64,000 nucleotides of DNA from Phlyctochytrium arcticum (Eukaryota > Chytridiomycota > Chytridiomycetes > Chytridiales > Chytridiaceae). Position numbers and translations under genes: made by a program. A model generated the notes under the pieces. The model did not search any database. It had not been told where the DNA came from and saw nothing but the letters and a program-made list of their open reading frames with translations. The stretch lies in the NCBI GenBank assembly GCA_025602905.1, contig JAHLKI010000001.1:1178001-1242000 (forward strand). The letters run 5' to 3'. This document shows, one piece after another, positions 60,245 through 64,000 of the stretch. Each line of letters opens with the position of its first letter. The first letter of the stretch is position 1.

Positions 60245-61938
60245 ATGACTTCTGCTACCTTATCATACAGTCAAGATCATTCGCAACCCACGTACTCAAG
60301 AGATAGACGCTCTCATGGGAATCTGTCAGACATGTCGAATGTGGAGGATCTCAACGCAGCTCCTCATCGCGCATCCATGACCCTCCTTCAAGCGGCAGAT
60401 AAGCTGTCTCAACTACGTATCTCTAGCGACGATCCTTTATCGCCGCCGACAGGCTACGGAAGGAGTCATCAAAGACAGCCCTCCAGTATCGGGAGCATGG
60501 AGGGCAACGCAGTGTCGGATGATGCATTCAGTTCGTCGGGGCAAGTGAACGGGCATTCCAGTAATGGAAGTTTTAAAGTCAACGCCAATGTTGAGCACAC
60601 CAATCCATATTTGACCGGAAGGAGCAGAGCAGAAGACTTTTCCAACCACAGAGAAACAGGTCGCGATCGTAAACCACGTTCCTTTCGGCGGCAGACAATC
60701 TACGACCCAGTGTGCAATGAGTTCCGAAAATACCCCCGAGTTGGCAAAATCGCACGAGAACTAATTCAGGGTATTTCGATACTTGTATGAGTATTTTCGC
60801 GGTGATATAATGGGCTTATTTTGCGCATCTTACTCTATAGAAAGGCGAGCAGAGGCAAATCAAGTGAACAAGCAACTGCTTTTACGACTAACCAATCCTT
60901 GGTCTGAGGTGCAGGCAAGGGACCTGATCATGACATATTTGGCCCGAGATGGCCGACGATCGGTACCAGTAAGTAAAAGAATATCTGCCGATATATCCAT
61001 TCACGCAGTAAACTCTTGAGCAGGCGTACTATTTAGACCCAAACTATAATCCCAAAGCCGCATGGGAGACTCGTCCAGGTTCAAACGCCCGTGCCTCCGC
61101 CGCGCCTCACACATCAGATCCGCGTGGCGATGAAGAAAGATGGTTCGAAAGACTCTCCGCTCCTCGACAAGAGCCAGAGTTCGATCCCTACCCGGAGGGA
61201 TTCGTTCCTCATCCCCGTCGGAGGACGGGACGGTCGAGAGCAATCAGTTCCGAACGCCTGACGGCACTCGCGCGGCCGAAACAACGGCCGATTGTAGATG
61301 ATCCCCCCGGCCTGGAACAGAGGCAACCAAAGGCACTCGACCCGCTGACTTGGGAACGCTTGAGTAAACCAAGAATGAAAGTTCTTCGACGACTCGGAGC
61401 TCAAGAAATGCTTCGTGAATCTCAGCGACGACCATCTTCAGGAAAAGAACAGGTCTATAACGACACACAACCACAAAGCGCGAGCCGTCATTCACGCACC
61501 AAGGCTCCAAAGACATCGGTTATGGTAGGGCGCTATAGCCGCGCATCTTCACATTCGCAAGAATCCAGCACGTCAAAACTTGCGGATTTAGACGATCAGG
61601 CAGACGCAGAGCTTGCTGCGTCAGCTGAGCCACCACTTGCAAGTCCAGCATATGAAGCATTTGTTGTGCAGAAGCCCTCGACACCTCAGCGGTATGATTC
61701 CATCGTGGAGGAGGATGAGGTCAATGGCGAGAGTACAGGGGCTACAGCAGCACCAAGTTTCCCGATCCGACGAAGTGTCGGATCTACCCACAGCCCTTCG
61801 TCCAAACGCTCATTTACCGATACCCCATTCAATCATCATCATCATCAAGGTCCCATTCTGACGGACCGAATGTATGAAAGCGTGTCAGATTTCGATTTCA
61901 GCGACACCCATTCGAACAGGTCCCATGCTAATGACTAA
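60245..61938 (+). CDS. Hypothetical 522-residue largely disordered protein
   Basis: I do not recognise the family. Exons: 60245-60770, 60841-60968 and 61024-61938, with good splice sites and phases. The N-terminal ~130 residues are Ser/Asn/His-rich and disordered. The central ~150 residues look more ordered and conserved-like: RQTIYDPVCNEFRKYPRVG, then ARDLIMTYLARDGRR and AYYLDPNYNPKAAWE. A second ordered motif is ALDPLTWERLSKPRMKVLRR. The C-terminal ~170 residues are again Ser/Thr/Pro/His-rich and end in an acidic SVSDFDFSDTHSNRS. There is no membrane segment or signal peptide. It could be a scaffold or cytoskeleton-associated protein; no function is claimed. Confidence 0.7.
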
Positions 61939-62428
61939 GTCGCTGTGTTGCAATCCTCGCCGAACTTCTCATTGAACAAAATTTAGACCCCTTCCTGACT
62001 AGTTTAGATAGGTGCTGCGTAGACTAGTTCTGACAGTGTTTCTCACCATGACATAGACTTGCTCGTTTCACAGCTTTCGAGTTTCAAAGAGTCCTTACAT
62101 TGTGAGGTTAGCGGAGCAACTTGATAGCTTCCGAGAAAGATGAAATTTTAACTCTTACCTATGAATTGTGTTCTTCATGTTCTTCACACATGAGGCCTTC
62201 ACCCGTTTTGAACCCGATTTCACAAAGTCTCGGCTGCAAAGAAACTTGGGACCGTCAAAGTATTGCAAAGCTCAGTGCAAAACCTACCGCATATATGTAA
62301 ACTATCGGGATTCTAAGCGGGATTCCAATGCGGCCATGTCACGCGTTTTGGAACGAACGTTTGAGGACGTCACTCTCTTGCTCTCGCTTGTCTACTCGCA
62401 CTTTTTTCCAACTTACAAACCGCCCAAT
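61939..62428. other. Intergenic, no gene seen
   Basis: 3' flank of the hypothetical gene and 5' flank of the NPC2-like gene. The open frame entering the latter from 62168 lacks protein character before ATG 62429. A TATATGTAAAC stretch near 62291 might be a TATA-like element. Confidence 0.45.
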
Positions 62429-62976
62429 ATGTACACCTCACTTCCCCGAGCACTATTTCTCGCACTGTTGACATGCACTACAGCCCTTGCCCTTGCCGTG
62501 GGCCATGGCGCGCAGATCGCCTTCGTGAACACTGACGGTAGCAGTGTGTCAGACTGCGGAGCTCCCGACGATGTCTTTCACCTCGAGTCCATTACGGTCA
62601 CTCCAGACCCACCGCAACGTGGTCAACTCCTTACAGTCGACGTCAAGGGACATCTGGACGAGGCCATAGACGTGGGTGCCACAGTCGATGTACGGGTCAA
62701 GCTCGGCCTCATTAAGCTACTGGACAAAACCTTTGATCTATGCGAAGAAATAAAGCAGATTGGACGGGAATGCCCCTTGGAGAAGGGTCCAATCCATGTT
62801 AACCATACTGTTGAATTGCCCCGTGAACTTCCTCCAGTGAGTCTTATTTCGAGTCATTTTTAGAGCAATTTCTAACATTCTGCTTGCAGGGCCGCTACCA
62901 AGTTTTTATCGAAGCGACCAATTTTGATGAGAAACATGCCGCATGCATCAAGGCCGACTTCCGCCTCTCATTGTAA
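62429..62976 (+). CDS. NPC2/ML-domain lipid-binding secretory protein
   Basis: A secreted or vacuolar lipid-transfer protein of the MD-2-related (ML) family; fungal members are known as Npc2 or phosphatidylglycerol/phosphatidylinositol transfer proteins. Exon 1 is 62429-62836, the intron is 62837-62889 (GTGAGT...TTGCAG), and exon 2 is 62890-62976; 164 aa. A clear signal peptide opens the protein (LPRALFLALLTCTTALALA). ML features: SVSDCGAP, SITVTPDPPQRGQLLTVDVK, FDLCEEI, CPLEKGPIHVNHTVELP and GRYQVFIEATN, ending with ACIKADFRL. Six cysteines suited to three disulphides are visible. ATG 62429 is chosen because the signal peptide starts there. Confidence 0.93.
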
Positions 62977-63103
62977 TATTCATCCTCTTCCTGATTCGTG
63001 CTCCTCGAACATCTCTTTTTCCTACGTGTTAAGTAAATCAACCGAATAATTACTCTACATACTTGTCGCTACATTATACTTGCTTGCCCTATTGGCAATA
63101 TTT
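62977..63103. other. Short convergent intergenic region
   Basis: 3' flanks of two converging genes. No coding signal. Confidence 0.3.
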
Positions 63104-64000
63104 CTACCTCCTATGCTGTTTTCTATCTATCGGATGTGAAGTGGTTTCACGCTCTTTCGCAAACATATCAGCCATTATGTCTGTCACCAGATCGGACACG
63201 CGTCGGATAGTTATCTTGTTCGCTTCGTTTCGCACCCTTGGTAGCCGTACCATTTGGTCAACAGTCAGTTGAACGGAACGCTCACCTCCTTCGCTTGCAG
63301 AAAGGTACTGATGACTTTTACTAGTCCGCATTGGTGAATGATTTCTCCGGATAAAGGCGATGGTTCCAGGTGTTGAATCATTGGCCGCCAGCAGTTGATC
63401 ACCCACAAACTTTCCACGTGCAGCTGCCAACTCCGCCTCTCCTCGCTCCTGCTCTAGCTGGGCAGCCCTCGCCTCTTCTTCCGATTTCTTCTGTTCCAGC
63501 AACTCCAAATGTAATTTGTGGGACTCCTCCAGTCTTTTCTGCCCCTCCTTGGTTTTTTCCTCCATCTTATCAGAGATGCGATTCCCTCGCTCCGCCAAAT
63601 CTTTTAGTTTCAACAAGACGCTGTTCATATCAATGCGCTCCTCGCCATCTGTATGTGTGTTTAGAGAGCGTGGACTATCGCCCTTTTCTACGAGGGGTGA
63701 TTCTTCAGGGACCATGTCGACTCGATAATATGAGTTGTCGTCTTCTGTAAGACGTTCGTCATCCGATTCTGCTATCGATGGTTCTCTCTTTAGTGTGGAA
63801 AGCGCGGGGGATCGCGTTGGAAGCTTGTCCAGAGATCCAGCTGTACCTGCCGCGACGGCGGCTCTTTCCAATTTTTTCTTTGCCAAACGCGACATTGGCT
63901 TATTCGGATCTTCACCAGACTGAAATTCTTTCTTCCATCGTTCCTCCAATTCGCTTTCCATCTTCTCTAGCATCACGCGCGCTCGTTTAGATCGTCCATC
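63104..64000 (-). CDS. C-terminal part of a coiled-coil protein (runs off the window)
   Basis: The frame is open from the window edge to the TAG at 63104, about 298 residues, with sequence continuing beyond 64000. The visible part starts with basic RSKRARVMLEK, then ELEERWKKEFQSGEDP, a basic patch SRLAKKKLERA, an acidic disordered stretch, and a long coiled coil (DKMEEKTKEGQKRLEE, LLEQKKSEEEARAAQLEQER). The C-terminal ~60 residues look more ordered (VQLTVDQMVRLPRV, ITIRRVSDLVTDIMADMF). I do not recognise the family. Confidence 0.7.
   Translation of the reverse strand, partial: DGRSKRARVMLEKMESELEERWKKEFQSGEDPNKPMSRLAKKKLERAAVAAGTAGSLDKLPTRSPALSTLKREPSIAESDDERLTEDDNSYYRVDMVPEESPLVEKGDSPRSLNTHTDGEERIDMNSVLLKLKDLAERGNRISDKMEEKTKEGQKRLEESHKLHLELLEQKKSEEEARAAQLEQERGEAELAAARGKFVGDQLLAANDSTPGTIAFIRRNHSPMRTSKSHQYLSASEGGERSVQLTVDQMVRLPRVRNEANKITIRRVSDLVTDIMADMFAKERETTSHPIDRKQHRR

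Overview
This looks like nuclear DNA of a zoosporic (flagellated) fungus, most likely a chytrid. Nearly every gene is split by short introns (about 50-130 nt, GTATGT/GTAAGT donors, YAG acceptors). The gene content is fungal/opisthokont: a Cdc12-type septin, a Laa1/HEATR5 protein, a fungal-style SERP/RAMP4, and a MULE with SWIM and CCHC fingers. An axonemal dynein intermediate chain and a MORN protein point to a motile flagellum, which most fungi have lost. Exon joins were built by hand from splice motifs, reading frame and remembered family similarity. No alignment or database search was run.

Layout. 0-3.3 kb: a Kelch-repeat single-pass membrane protein flanked by the last codons of an upstream paralogue and a decayed downstream copy. 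3.9-5.4 kb: a duplicated DUF606-type (DMT superfamily) transporter whose 3' end lies in a ~92-bp tandem duplication. 5.5-11.4 kb: a MORN protein, tRNA-Leu(UAG), an Ariadne-type RBR ubiquitin ligase, a doubtful small ORF and a GH5 mannanase-like protein with an N-myristoylation start. 11.4-21.9 kb: a transposon block with two Mutator-like transposase genes in opposite orientation, both damaged, long inverted repeats around the second, and a third element encoding an 871-codon open frame with a GATA-like zinc finger. 22-64 kb: dense housekeeping genes.

The housekeeping part encodes, in order: a NOPCHAP1-like snoRNP chaperone, SERP1/RAMP4, gamma-tubulin complex protein 6, RAD51, CCDC25, HEATR5/Laa1, a Jupiter/HN1-like disordered protein, ribosomal protein eL22, septin, a membrane PhoD phosphatase, an IAH1-type esterase, lipoate-protein ligase, a mitochondrial coiled-coil protein, VPS39, axonemal dynein intermediate chain, a peroxisomal SCP2-domain protein ending in SKL, an alpha/beta hydrolase, an unknown 522-residue protein, an NPC2-like secreted lipid-binding protein, and the end of a coiled-coil protein that runs off the window.

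The genes do not form one pathway. Recurrent themes are vesicle traffic (HEATR5, VPS39, SERP1, NPC2), cytoskeleton and flagellum (GCP6, septin, dynein IC, MORN) and organelle metabolism (lipoate ligase, SCP2). Several pairs are divergent over very short gaps and probably share promoters: CCDC25/HEATR5 (~156 bp), IAH1/lipoate ligase (~139 bp) and GCP6/RAD51 (~282 bp). I found no CRISPR array, rRNA or virus-like gene. The strongest candidate for something new is the 14.7-21.8 kb transposon block, where neighbouring elements of different type share terminal motifs.
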